Source: Takakia lepidozioides
Lineage: Eukaryota; Streptophyta; Takakiopsida; Takakiales; Takakiaceae
Direction of reading: 5' to 3'
Length of the DNA stretch: 60,000 nucleotides
Assembly: GCA_030704615.1 (NCBI GenBank)
Contig: CM060733.1
Span: forward strand, 40,116,001 to 40,176,000
Both the position numbers and the translations under genes were made by a program. Below the pieces are notes generated by a model. It saw only the letters and a program-made list of their open reading frames with translations. It was not told the DNA's origin and searched no databases. Positions 48,961 to 60,000 of this stretch are shown piece after piece (position 1 is the first letter of the stretch; each line of letters begins with the position of its first letter).

Positions 48961-50711
48961 GTGAGTCGTTGGGATTCATCTCACCAGCAGCCAGTGTCTG
49001 TTATGCGTTGAGTTTTGGTGCCTGCTGTCTTTTCCCAATCCCTGTAACTTGCAACTGTGGTCGGGAACCGCAACTGCCAACAGCAAATCGAGACAAGGTC
49101 ATCCATTGCGTTAAAAAAATTGCCTGGGGAAATAATGCCCTGTCCCACACACACGCTTCCTCCCCATGTGTTACCCTTTTGCAATTCTCGAACGTCACCG
49201 TTTCGTTTTCCCTCAGGCTTTTTTCTTATGGATTTCATATTTTGTCACGGAGGGCTTCTCCTTAGGTGGCAAAGGACTCGAGACCTTTTTTATTTATTTT
49301 TCTCTCTCTCTCTCCCCCTCGGTTTCGGATTTATGGGAAAAGCCCTTGCAATGTTTCTCTCGCCATTTTTGTTGGGTGACCAAACGATCACTCTGTATGG
49401 TGCTGTCCACATCCAACGAACTCTCTGCTCCACCATGAAATATCTCCCTCTCTCTCTCTCTCTCCTGGTCATCATAATGTCATCTAAACTACCAAGGTCA
49501 ACTTTGTCAGTCTTCGGGGTTCCTGTTCTCCCCGCTCCCCTCCCCTCTTCCTCCTAATTGTGGTTCATGACCACAAGGCTAGTGAAGCCAAGTCTAATTA
49601 ACACATTTTAAAATAAGAATGTGAAACCCTAATCCACTCATCTGTAGATTGTGTCGTTTGCGTTTGATGCGATGCAATTCGGTGGGCCCTTCAACAAGTG
49701 AGTACATAAAGCATCCTTCAAGATAATCAAGGTTCTTATTGTTGTCAGCACATGCTAACTCTGGATAGTACATGCCTAACCGATGTGGAGGTGGCAAACA
49801 GGCTTTTTTCTTAGGCTTATGTTGGGCCCTGTAAATGTTCGTGCTGCACGGAATGACAACCGATATAAAGTGAAAGAGGAGTACAACACTTACAGGGTAA
49901 GCTACCTCTAACCAGAGGTTAATTCCTTCGCCCCTCTCTCTATGCAGCACTTCTAGGGGCTGACTTTAAACCCTCTTGGGTTTATGTCCCATGAATGGCC
50001 TCCTGAATATATCAGGAGACTATGGCCTTGAGGGTATGAATGATAATAGATCTTTCATAAATAGCATCCAAAAACAGAGTATCTGAAAGCAGTTGTTTGG
50101 CACTTAGAGACCTAGCTCTTAGATCCTAAATACAGTGTTATGCACCAGGATTGGCCTCCATGACCAATTCGACTTACCAAGCGTCAAGTAAATTTCAAGG
50201 AGATACCTGAATATTGTGCAGTTGTTCCAGATCGCCAGCTTGTGGAGCTGGAATTCATTCTCTCCTCTTCCTGCTGGATCTCTTACTTGAACCTGACACC
50301 TATGTGGTGTCCTTTTGAAAATCTCAGCTTTGCCAATGGCTGGTGAAGTAGGACAAGCCTCCACCAGTCCTTCAATAGCCATCTAGACAGATAATAAAAT
50401 TTCCATTATGGCAATCTAGCTATAGATGAGTAGCAGAAGTGTGTGTGCCACTGCAGAGAAGGGCTGAGCACGTACTTCTCCACCCACCAATCCATGCAAA
50501 TAGTAGTTCATCAGCTATCAATGGGCTTCTGTATTGAGCAGCCAGGGAAGTTGGGAATGTTCAGCCAGAGCTGGGTCTTTGGTAGACCCACAAATGTGGC
50601 AAAGTAGTTATTTAGTAGAAGTGTACCACTGATTCTGTGAGTCCAATACACTTTCTTTTCCTCTTGTTTTCTGTGTGTTCAATATGTGGACTATGGCTTG
50701 TGGGTGACCAG
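48961..50711. other. Intergenic or intronic stretch
   Basis: The N-terminal exons of the TMEM120-like gene would be expected here but were not identified. A minus-strand exon-like frame (50204-50382, MAIEGLVEACPTS... with a GT donor) has no recognised family. CT-rich tracts occur at 49298-49318 and 49443-49466. Confidence 0.35.
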
Positions 50712-53700
50712 GATAGAACAGCGGTGTTGTTTCTGGCCTTCCCGGTTATATTGTTAGTGTTAAAGAACCAAGTGTGGAAAGGGTGCTTTCCAGCTTTGCC
50801 GGTTCAAATATACCAGGTACTCTCCTTTCATGGAACCCATTTGATACTCGGATTATGTTTCACAGTGGGATTTGGTCAGCAGTCCAGGCACCTTAGTCTT
50901 CAGGGTGCTCAAGTTATGGGTTTGGTTTGAAGTAGTCGGGGTCGACATGCCTACCATGCATGATAAGTTTGTTTCTGATTGCAGGCATGGCTACTATTTT
51001 TCTACACTAGTCTTGCGCTGCGTGAGAACATTTTGAGGGTCAATGGTAGTGACATTCGGCCGTGGTGTGTACCTCTTCCACCCACCCACCGCCCCCCCCT
51101 CCTGTGTTTGATTTTTGTGGTTAGACATGACCGGTATCCTAGATACAAGCATGCCATGTATAGGTACATAGTCTGTCCTTGTTGCTAGCAGCTGAAGCAG
51201 CTGACACTGACGGCATGAAGTTCTTCGAGGAAACACCCCAACCCTACCTACCACAGGCGTAGTTTATCTTTAACAGATTGGACATTTATGTGGCCATGCA
51301 CATGCATTGCATGGGTGGGTTTGCCAGGTGGGTATACCATCATTACTGTGCAATGTTTATGGCACTGGTGAGCCTCACGTGGGGCATTCAAGGGGAGCCT
51401 AATTGCAGTCGCAAGCAGGTATGCTTATGGTTTCTAAGATGGACAGCTTCATATGCTTTACGCTTCGTTTGTCTCTTTGCAGCTTTCGGTTGTATGGTAA
51501 TAATGTTTGTCATTATTTGTGTGATCCACTAATCTGGCAAGGAGGTCTTCATAGGGACCAGGCCTGGCCACCCATAGATTCTCATTGCTCTGACAGTTCA
51601 GCAACTAGCTGTTCATGTCAGGGCCCCGGGGGGCAGCTGTTTTCAGGATGGAATGCCAAGAATTCAAAACATCAATATTTTAAATCATGTTTACAAGTTG
51701 GGAATCTAGATCTTTGCATAGTATTACTTCATTTCCAGTTATTGATGGTTTGTGGGGATTGATGTCCACAGCAAGGAGTGCGGCTGTTTCTGGCATGGGC
51801 AGTGATGCAGGGTGTGGCCATGCTTCTGCAAAACCGCTACCAACGTCAGCGCCTGTACACCCGTATCGCACTGGGCAAGGTCTCTCTCTCCCTCTCTCTC
51901 TTACACCCAATATCCATTTATAAAATGTCTAGGGTATTCTCATCAGAGAGCGACCCTCTACAGGGCCAATCAAGAACATAGTCCCTGCACCTCTGTTCAC
52001 GAATTTTCAATATCTCAAGACTGAGCCGAAAGCTCAGCTCTGTAGGGGTCTAATTGCTAGCCTCACACCGAGCAGATTGATGCTTGTGGGAAGGCTTTCT
52101 AGAGGAAATCTGGAAAGCCTTGTTTATATCAAGGTTAAGTCCACTACTGGATTGAGCCCCTCACAAAGGTAGTGTCTGTTCCCTCTTGCACAAGGCAGTA
52201 CATTCATTCTCTTACACCCACTTGGAATCCCACTGCTTGAGTGAGCATTTCCAACAAGCCTTCTTTCTTGCCTGGTTGGTCTCAATGTTCACAAAGAAAT
52301 GCAGGCTAAAGCCTGGGTGATGTTGGATGTATGCAGGCAGGGAGGATGGATGTGGTGTGGGGAGAGACAGCAGGTGTGAAAGGACAGCTCTGGATACTCT
52401 ACCCCCTTCTTTTTATCCTGCAGGTTAATTTCTCTTACCTTGTTTCGAATTTAAATTTTAGCAAGGAATGTGGGACACCCTACAGTGTGCTTTTTGACCA
52501 CAACCTTGGCAATGAAAGAAATGCTGATGCAGACAGGGGGTGGGCAAAGTAGTGAGGGAATTGGGGCTGCAGCGTGTGGGAGATAAAAGTGGTAGAAGCC
52601 CTAGAATGCCAGCCATAGCCAGGTGGTGCTAAGGCTTTCACACCCAAATCATGGACAGACAGAGCACACATGGCCAACTAGTGACTAAGTATAGCAATCA
52701 AAAGGAAGCCACAAGTGGGGGACTTTTTGAAACCAAGCTGTCATGATCTGTAGTGCAACTGTGACCGTAAGAGCCACTACTCATCCATCCCACCAATCAG
52801 AGGGAAAAGTTGGACCCCAACAGTCAACCTACTTGGAGAAAGCAAGTCAATGCTTTTTTGTCCCCAGGTTCAGTTAAGGTGAGACGACAAGCTCTAGGCT
52901 GCATTCCTTTTACCCTCAGACAAGAGCTCTTTGCAGTGGAATTTGAATCAGCTGCTGCTTTATATTTTACCCAGCACAACATCCTTGTTCTTCAGCAGAA
53001 GGCAACATTTGGCTTTCAAGATGTGTTAGTTCTTGGACGCTGTCTAAGCACGGCCACCATACTTCTGGTTAAACGGAAGTTTGAGGTGGCTTTCTACCTT
53101 GTGGAACCTTAACAGCGTAGAGCATGAGGGACTATGTCTGGATTCGTCAGACCTCAGGGCAGAAGAAGCTTGAGAACATCCTCTGGGCCCCTAAGGGCCC
53201 ATTGGACAAAGTAAAATAACAAAAGAAACTGCAGGAAACATCAAGTGACACCTGAAGAGGAAGGGGAAGCAATACTCTGCAATGTCAGCCAGAGACAATA
53301 TTTAATTAAAAAGAGTCCCAGCTCAGCCATGTTTCAGTAAGCAATACTCCACGGATGGTTGATGGGAGAAAGAGATGTCTTCTAGCTACAAGCGATGTGG
53401 TGCCCCTGCAAATGGCTGACAAGTTTGCGTCAGTCAGAGCCCCATTTTGTAGTAGTTACAGGAGCTCTGCCGGTTCTTGGAAAAATATATCAGACATTGG
53501 GAAGTCTTTTATCTGTTGTACTGTGCAAGCACTTCAAGACTAGTCACTCCAGATTCAACAGACATCCACCAAATACTCCAGCCTGAAACATTTTCTGCTC
53601 ACAATCCAATTGTTTCTGCCAAGCCATGCCATGTTGTGGTATTTCGAAGCAGTTCTTTGCTGTCCCATTTATCTCATTTCAACACATTTATATATTTATG

Positions 53701-54497
53701 TCATTACAATACTCAGACAGGACCAGGTGTCACAAACTGGAGAAAATTGAAGGCACAGGCCGGGGTGGACCTCCTCCCTGAGTTCAGTCTCTACATGGCT
53801 ATCACCAAGTTTTCCAGAGTGAATCTTGTCCAGACCTCGGACTGGTGACACTGAGCATAAGTAACTTGGGTACATCCTGGGGTCCACTCGAAACCTATTA
53901 CTGTATTTAGCCAAGTCTCTGATAGAATCAAATGGGCACTCACTGCCCGCAGCTTTCCTCAGTGCTAAGAGTTGATAATGTGCCAGAGCTCGTCGTACTT
54001 ACCTTCTTAAGAATTATGGAAGCTAAAGCAACCGGCAAAATGAGGGGTGTTTTTGTTTGATGCAGGCCTTTCAGTTTTTCATTGGCCTGTTGCTTCTACG
54101 GACAGCCATACTGGAAGACGACTCAGAGTGGCAGGCATGTTACTGTGATCCTTTCTTGTGATATCTGCATTTTTCACTTACTCCTCTTTCGTCTCTTTCA
54201 AACAACTTGGCGAGTTTCATCATGCAGCGACTATAGGGCTAGAATTTCAAGCACACAATTTCAAGTAGAATTAATTTATGTGGTGTAATGATTTCATGGA
54301 AGATTTCGTGGGATTGGTGGGTGGGACAGGTGGTAGTGTGTGGATTGTTGCTGTTGACTATGGCAGTTGGCAACTTCAGTAACACTATGGCCACTGTCTT
54401 TGCAAAGAACCAAATAAAGGCCGAGATGAAGAAGAGAACTCAGCAGGTGCTGCAGCGCATGTCAACCGGCAAGCGGGCTTCCAAGAAAGTTTTGTGA
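50712..54497 (+). CDS. TMEM120 (TACAN)-family membrane protein, C-terminal membrane domain
   Basis: Exons 50712-50816, 50985-51064, 51328-51418, 51772-51879, 52337-52423, 54066-54134 and 54330-54497 join in phase to give 235 residues ending KRASKKVL. Conserved family stretches are clear: DRTAVLFLAFP, LALRENILRVNGSDIRPWW, VYHHYCAMFMALVSLTW, NRYQRQRLYTRIALGK, RMDVVWGET and a final WQVVVCGLLLLTMAVGNF. Several hydrophobic segments form the membrane domain. The family resembles fatty-acid elongases in fold and binds CoA in animals; the plant role is unknown. The fifth listed intron ends normally, while the sixth (54135-54329) starts with GC, not GT. The usual N-terminal coiled-coil half was not found, so the gene is either incomplete here or has exons I missed. 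Confidence 0.88.
51935..52190 (+). mobile_element. LINE 3'-end fragment inside a TMEM120-like intron
   Basis: TATTCTCATCAGAG, TTGATGCTTGTG and GAGCCCCTCACAAAGGTAGT match the LINE copy at 36565-36795. It lies in the intron 51880-52336. Confidence 0.6.
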
Positions 54498-54804
54498 CAA
54501 CGGTTCAAGGGACTTTGTACATACAAACTGTCTGATTGTAGCCCTCACGCGTGTTTTTCTAAATAGATATTGAGATGCCCAGCCAACAAGACAATAACTC
54601 CTCCTGCAGGGGGTTGTCAAAGTTCGAGCAGAATCTGCATATATTTTCGTGGCATTTCTGGCCCCCTTCAGGTTTGTGTCAAGGCCTTTGCTTGGGGAGC
54701 ATGGTCAAACAACCATACGAAAGAGAGAGAAGGGTGACATAAGATTTGAGGCACCTGATGGAAGATGGGGTGTGGTACTTTTCCAGTGATGGCGAATCGA
54801 CTTC

Positions 54805-54860
54805 GCTTAGTTTAGCCTTGTTGCAATAGACCCCACACTCGGTAGGGATGTGGCGGAAAG
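54805..54860 (-). mobile_element. Short LINE tail fragment
   Basis: The complement of GCCTTGTTGCAATAGACCCC followed by ACACTCGG matches the tail motif seen at 40045-40090. Confidence 0.4.
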
Positions 54861-55275
54861 AAGTTTGGTTGAGAGCAAGTGATTGGCTCATGGAGGTTGC
54901 ATATATGTAGATTGTGATTGCTAGTCATTGAGTTGTTTCTGAAAGAAATCGATTGGCAATAATGCCATTTTTGCGGGAGGATGCAATTTTCTAATACATC
55001 TTTTCTAGGGCATTTCTTGGGCATTTCTCTCAAAGCACTTACCAGCTTTTCAAGAGCACATGGGACCAATGGGTTATGTCCAGTGCCCCCCCCCCAAGTT
55101 TTCTGAACCCTGTAGCTTTCTGCCTAGGCATATTCTCATGTCGTCATTGTGCATGCTCTCTGAAGGTCCTCTCTCTAATCCCAGGCACTACGAACCAGAT
55201 TTAGATTTTACAAAAGGGATTCATGCCCTTCTTTTTCACACTACACTCTCATCAGACTCGGCCATGCATTTGCAG

Positions 55276-55675
55276 CACGGAGCAGAGCTGGCATGAGTTT
55301 TTGAAAGATCCTTCACGATGGTGGGACAACCGCAAACGGAAGGTACCGGTGTGGCTTTTTCTTAACGTACGTTGTGAAGAAGTTTGTCCATCCTGCAAAC
55401 GTGGGCTCTCGGCTCCTGTTAGGACCATGATTTGGTATTCTTCTTGATGTTTACGAGGTCCTTGGGAGAGTCAGCTTTGGTCGTGTTTCAATCTCTGCCC
55501 GCTCAGTTATGCACCGTGGTGGTTCTCACGGACCAATCCGACATTACCTGACTACGGACACAAGCAGCACACACAAGAGGTTCGTAACCAAAACCAAGGA
55601 GCACAGGGTCAGGGTCAAGGTCATGACCAAGGCATGGTGGATAGGCTTGCCCAGCTAGAGCAACGTCTAGAGTAG
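55276..55675 (+). CDS. Possible OSB-type organellar ssDNA-binding protein, C-terminal exons
   Basis: The exon 55276-55342 encodes WHEFLKDPSRWWDNRKRK, close to the W-x(5-8)-P-x2-WWDNR-x2-K start of the PDF motif of plant organellar single-stranded-DNA-binding (OSB) proteins, and ends at AAG|GTACCG. The open frame that reaches the stop at 55673 contains LPDYGHKQHTQE, resembling the PDF-x-HK continuation of that motif, then a Gln/Gly-rich stretch and LAQLEQRLE. The acceptor joining the two and the OB-fold exons upstream were not located. OSB proteins act in mitochondria or plastids to suppress illegitimate recombination. It may be a partial gene. Confidence 0.4.
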
Positions 55676-55679
55676 AGAC

Positions 55680-56729
55680 TCTCATCAGGCTTTGCTTGCT
55701 GTAGCATGTAATTAAGGACCCTTTCCAGGAGCTCAGACACGGCCGAGACAACAACACATCTACATCTAGACTGCTTCTGATATGACTAGTGGGAATCCAG
55801 AAATCATCTTTTTGGAGACACCAAAAACCCAGCAACTGTTATGGTGAATTCTGTATATTAGATACCTCTGTATTGGTTAGCTTCTTCTTAACTCCCTTAA
55901 TTTCTGCAAGCGCGAAGTTATTTGTTAAGAAATGGTTTCTTCCATTTGACACAGATTAACTCCAACAATGGTTTTCTAAATGTTGCCCAGATATCCCATG
56001 TATAACCTTTCTAACCCTTGGATGTCAGTGACTGTCAAGCTTGATAGCTTCAACTGAAGTGTGTTTATGCAGATCCCAGAAAGGTAAGCACAGACCTGTA
56101 TTTGTCCATGAATTTTTCTTGACCACCTTTACAGATGTTAATGTGCATGGGTAAATTTCCTCTTTCTTTTCTAGTGTTTTGAGGTCGCCCTCCCTAAACT
56201 GTTAAACTGCTAAACCTCTCGTGTTGACTTCAGTGTAAGTGGGATTCTGTTGCAGTATTGGAGTTTCTGAGGCCAAGCTGGGACCCATACTTGTCACAAT
56301 CTGATCTTCTGTTTAGTTCCATCGGTTATAAGCCTGTCGCTCCAAGTCTCACAAAGGGTAGCAGTTTGTAGTTCTGAGCCCAAAGAGCTTACGGAACAGT
56401 ACTGGATTGCAAACAAAGGCTAGTGCTGCACGGAAGATATTAGACAGGGGAAGTTGAGAACAAATCGTCTTGTGAACTAATCATCAAGCTGATGTTGATT
56501 TTCACGAGGGATTGCACGCCACCCTTCCATGCTCTTTTGGATTTCAGAACTTGAGTACACCATCTCCATCTGGATTAGTGTTTCCAACCATGATCTGATT
56601 GCCAGTCCGTAATTTGACTTTGACGTGAGATCATGAGCTCAGACTTCACAGTGCGATGTTTACGTGCAGTCAGAGAGATCAGAGCAAACTGACAAGCAAT
56701 GCACATAATCCCGTGACGAGTGGGGCAAT
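55680..56729. other. Intergenic stretch
   Basis: No open frame with coding character or recognisable repeat was found. It may hold 3' UTRs of the flanking convergent genes. Confidence 0.4.
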
Positions 56730-58698
56730 TCAAGCCCATTTACCACCTGCAGCGACTAAAGCCAGGAGTCTAGCATAAGTAAGGACATAAGGAACAATTC
56801 TCAGGGTCCCAACTCCATAGAGGGAGGAAGTTATCGCACCCAAATGCTCAACACCAAGGCGCCATTGAAGCATGCACCGATCATCATAAGACCATGTAAC
56901 CCGGTTGAAACCCAGTGCCCCTTTAAAACTCCGATGATGGAGAGGATTGCCAAGCAAACCATTGTGGCGTCTCAGAAAGCACAAAGAAGTTTTCCACCTG
57001 CATTTGTTGGCTGCCCTCCAATAATACACTACGTTCAGTATGGTTGCGATCAAGACAACAACACAAGAAACCACATTTGCCCACACTGGCTCATTATGCA
57101 AGTAGCTGCTTCCGACAGGGTGGAACCAAGGGGTGATGGCGAGGGCGCAAAGCCAAAGCACCAACACAAATGATTCAAGCCATGTTCCCATCCAGAGGGG
57201 GCGCTCTGGGAGTGACAAGAATCCCTTCTTTGGTTTCAGGACAACGAAGACCCTGCCTGCACGAGGGACGACCATACATTGTGCCAAGCTACAAAAATCA
57301 GACAACGGGAGCTTGGTCTGAGTAGCATCCACCACGTGCCCTCGCAATGCTCGTCTCGCCAGTAGCACACTGGAGAAGCATCGGTGCGGAAGAGCAAAAC
57401 TAGCACACATGCCAGTGTAAATGCACCGATTCTGGACAACCACCATTGGGCAGCAGCATACTGAGTCCTTCCCCACGAATCTATAGACTCCTCCCCTGCT
57501 AGAGCCTTGCTGTAAGCAGTGGTGAAAGGGTTCTCGTTGCCCCGTTCATCAGCATCCTTCACGGTGCTTGCTTCCAATATCGTGCTCCCCCACAACACGC
57601 TACTTTCTTCGGCCAGATCCAGTAGTATCAGCCCTGTATTTCTTTCCTCCAAAACATACAAATCAGAGACGCTTTGTATCAGTGTATCTCCACTTGTTAC
57701 TGGGCCACCCAAGGGGCCTACCATCCCTGACTGCACACCCTGACGCATGGCAGTTGAAAAAACGGCACCCAGCGCAAATGACCGCATCAAATTCGTCATT
57801 AACTCTGAAGAGTGCTCCAGTTGCCAGAGTTACCAAGTGCTCACTCACCCCAGGTATCCTTTGCAGCAAAAGGCACTTACACAAGGTCCCCGGGAAATTG
57901 CACATGTTGACTCCCGAAGGATAATTCCCATGCAGCCACCTTGCTGGCATTAGTTGCCAGAGGTTGCACCGTAATAGGAGAAGAGTTGCTGAGCCCAGAT
58001 CACTGCTTTATCCTCTACGATCAGTAAAGCTGTGCTCAACGAATGCTGCTTCCCGCTTGTGCCTCCCAACATTTTCACCGGTTCAAGCTCCCTGCCGGAC
58101 AAGTACGTGAGGAGGTCCCTGCTGTTGCTTTCTGCATCCAACCTGCCTCTCATGATTGTCGCCACAAGGGCTGTTAGTAGGCCCAAAGCTGTAAGGCCAG
58201 CATCCAGGAAGTTGGCACTGTCAGAAAGCGCCAAGTTGGGTTCTACCGCACTAACACCTGGAATACTGCCCCCCCAAGGCCAGAGCAACAATGGTGATGT
58301 GGGTGACGAAACAAGAGAGCATGTAGGCCACTCGAACGGTGTGATGACCGACCAGACCAGGCTCCTTCTGTAGGTAGGATACATTGCACCGGGCTTTCAT
58401 GATAAAATGATCTGATCCAAGTCACAACACTCAGATTATCCTCAGTCGTCCGCAGTCCTCCCCGTAAGTCCCTTCGATCGGCCTCCGTGTCCGTCCTCAG
58501 CTAATCGAAGTTGGAATGAGCTTCTCCTGTGGATTCCAGGACGTGGATTCTGCCATTTGCAGAGAATAAAACATGCCTCGAGAAAAAGAGTTTTAGAGTC
58601 AGCTTCCTTGTTCACGAGAGATTGATTACCTTTGAGATGGCCAGTTTGCACCGCAATACGCTTCTGCCTGTATCACTCCTGAGCACACGCACTCCCAT
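56730..58698 (-). pseudogene. Unrecognised polytopic membrane protein with frame breaks
   Basis: A first exon 58630-58698 encodes MGVRVLRSDTGRSVLRCKLA... before AAG|GTAATC. An alternative Met at 58400 opens a frame with the hydrophobic segment VAYMLSCFVTHITIVALALG. This frame meets a G7 tract (58269-58275 as C7 on the plus strand), after which the coding-like sequence continues in another frame (SAVEPNLALSDSANFLDAG... LTALGLLTALVAT ... WAQQLFSYY). A TTCAG acceptor near 57800 opens the next part (MRSFALGAVFSTAMRQGVQ), and the final part (57476-56730) in a third frame has two strong membrane segments and ends GGKWA. Some shifts may be introns; the one at the G tract has no intron room. Conserved-looking stretches suggest a real gene, but I know no family. 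It could be intact if the G tract is a sequencing error. Confidence 0.5.
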
Positions 58699-58719
58699 TT
58701 CAAGTTCCACTTATGGCCA

Positions 58720-59389
58720 AATTTAGCTACGAGCCTCGCACTGAGCTTTTCCGATTTGGCACGTCATGCTGTGCGGAGCTAGACTACAAACTCACACCAA
58801 CTGCATCTATACGACCGAATCATTTTCTGGATCATGCTTCGATCAATCAAATCTGAAAACTTGCAAGCACGTGATAAAGTACCACTCCACAGAGCACTCA
58901 CAGTCACAAAAAATGTGTGGCAACGTCCATGGTTAAGCTTCAGATAACCTGATTCACAGATCTAGTTACAGCATTACATCCCCGCGCGAGTGTTGGACAA
59001 CCTCGAAGTCCTGACAAGAGACGAAAAAACAAATTTTTCGAAACGATGCGGCAAGATCGCTGCCAAAGAAAAAATCACACTGCAACTCCTGTTGGTGACA
59101 GCTTCAAAAAGAATCTTCCACGCCATAGCTCGCTCGCATCTGCAGCAGCACGTCTCCTGCGATCCCTCACACAATTTGTCATTCGATTTGAACTGCGGAG
59201 AAGGATGCCCCGCGCTCATGCCCTGCGGGGCGCGAGAGCTCTCAGATTCATCCCATATTCATCCATGTTCCTGGAATTGTATGTCGTGCATCCTCGTGCA
59301 TCCTTGTTTATGGATGAATAAAGTCCGTCCAGGATGGCTGCGAATCTTCGGATGAACAATATTTCCATCTATGTAACTACTGCTTTATT
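58720..59389. other. Upstream region of the membrane-protein gene
   Basis: Nothing recognised. A plus-strand frame (58990-59355) has no known motif. Confidence 0.35.
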
Positions 59390-59560
59390 TTTACTTTTTT
59401 GTTTCCAAGGAACGGAAACACGCCCGGAAACACCAGCCCCAGCAACTGGGGAGATAAATTAAACCCCTTTTCTGAGCCACGGAGGCAGAGAAACAGATGA
59501 CAGGGTTTGAACCCCAGACCCGCAGGCCAGTCCACAAGTGGCTTACCACCGGGCCACGCC
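59390..59560 (-). mobile_element. tRNA-derived SINE
   Basis: Read on the minus strand from 59560, the element begins GGCGTGGCCCGGTGGTAAGC with a box A-like TGGCCCGGTGG (59547-59557) and has a box B-like GGTTCAAACCC (59503-59513), 34 bases further in. A tRNA-unrelated body with CTCTGCCTCCGTGGCT follows, ending in an A-rich tail near 59390. It does not fold as a full tRNA, so it is a SINE, of the plant tRNA-derived type. Confidence 0.75.
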
Positions 59561-60000
59561 TGTTGTGTGTTTATATTTGGATTTTGAATAAATAGTTTAT
59601 CATTTCAAAAATTCAAATTTACAAAATAGAATACTCTTAGGAAAACAACGAACTCATACTTGCTCAAGTATTTATTTATAATTAATAATTTTAATTTCAT
59701 AATTAATATTAATTTTTACATAATGACGCTATCTGCCAGCTCATGAAAATTAAGAAGAGTCGTGTAATCAATTATAAAAATATAAATTAAATTGAAATTA
59801 TGACTAAAATTATAGCTAAATTATAAACAATGGATAATCAGTTATCTTGCTATTTTATTAAGTAATATTAAATGTTGATAGCCAGCTCATGAAAATAAGA
59901 AAAGTCGTGTAATCAATTATAAACTAAAATTATTATTTTTTAAAAACAAAAACAAAAACAATTGTAAAATTTTATATTAAATTTAAATTACGAATATTAA
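59561..60000. other. Very AT-rich stretch with a short dispersed repeat
   Basis: GCCAGCTCATGAAAAT followed by AAGA(A)AGTCGTGTAATCAATTAT occurs at about 59735 and 59880, 145 bases apart. The rest is low-complexity AT sequence without genes. Confidence 0.6.

Noticed and set aside
50204-50382. A minus-strand exon-like frame beginning MAIEGLVEACPTS with acceptor and donor
   Set aside because: No other exon could be joined to it and no family was recognised, so it is not listed as a gene.
48777-50816. A fusion gene joining the TOC-type first exon to the TMEM120-like exons
   Set aside because: The first exon ends in phase 1 whereas the exon at 50712 starts in phase 0, so a direct splice would break the frame.
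52810-53112. A 100-residue plus-strand frame
   Set aside because: It lies inside the intron between TMEM120-like exons at 52337-52423 and 54066-54134 and shows no domain.
59500-59560. A tRNA gene on the minus strand
   Set aside because: A and B boxes are present but the acceptor stem does not pair and a non-tRNA body with an A-rich tail follows; a SINE explains it better.

Overview
The window is nuclear DNA of a land plant. The evidence is a spliced TOC159-family chloroplast import receptor, a TMEM120-family membrane protein with plant-like exon sequences, a glutathione peroxidase relic, an exon pair resembling organellar single-stranded-DNA-binding (OSB) proteins, GT-AG introns throughout, and a plant-type Ty3/gypsy chromovirus primed by initiator tRNA-Met. 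I cannot name the species; a non-seed plant is possible but only a guess.

Layout. 0.4-2.5 kb (minus): an unrecognised, interrupted reading frame with a promoter-like TATA element. 3.1-14.4 kb: block A, holding a large minus-strand gene for a coiled-coil protein (11 exons, stop at 3920, at least 1378 residues, 5' exon unresolved). 16.4-22.5 kb: a young, apparently complete chromovirus with an uninterrupted gag-pol-chromodomain frame, 5-bp target duplication, PBS and PPT; it sits beside fragments of a glutathione peroxidase gene. 23.0-23.9 kb: a non-autonomous pogo/Tc1-mariner-like element. 24.9-35.5 kb: block B, a direct second copy of block A in which the coiled-coil gene is broken by deletions and frameshifts and into which about 4.3 kb of other DNA, including a broken unrecognised gene, is inserted. 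35.5-37.3 kb: LINE 3' ends with CT-rich tails. 37.4-43.1 kb (minus): a five-exon TOC159-family gene, 1294 residues by my splice model, with an acidic domain made of repeats. 43.1-48.7 kb: mostly AT-rich DNA with a tandem repeat and an inverted-repeat element. 48.8 kb (plus): a second copy of the TOC-type first exon, head-to-head with the gene and without its other exons. 50.7-54.5 kb (plus): seven exons of a TMEM120-like protein, membrane domain only, with one GC-AG intron. 55.3-55.7 kb: OSB-like exons. 56.7-58.7 kb (minus): an unrecognised polytopic membrane protein with frame breaks, one at a G7 tract. 59.4-59.56 kb: a tRNA-derived SINE.

The genes do not form one pathway. The common theme is genome turnover: a segmental duplication with one intact and one decaying copy, several kinds of transposable element, exon duplication and gene relics. 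All exon models were built by eye from reading-frame phase, GT/GC-AG signals and the A/B comparison; there is no transcript support.
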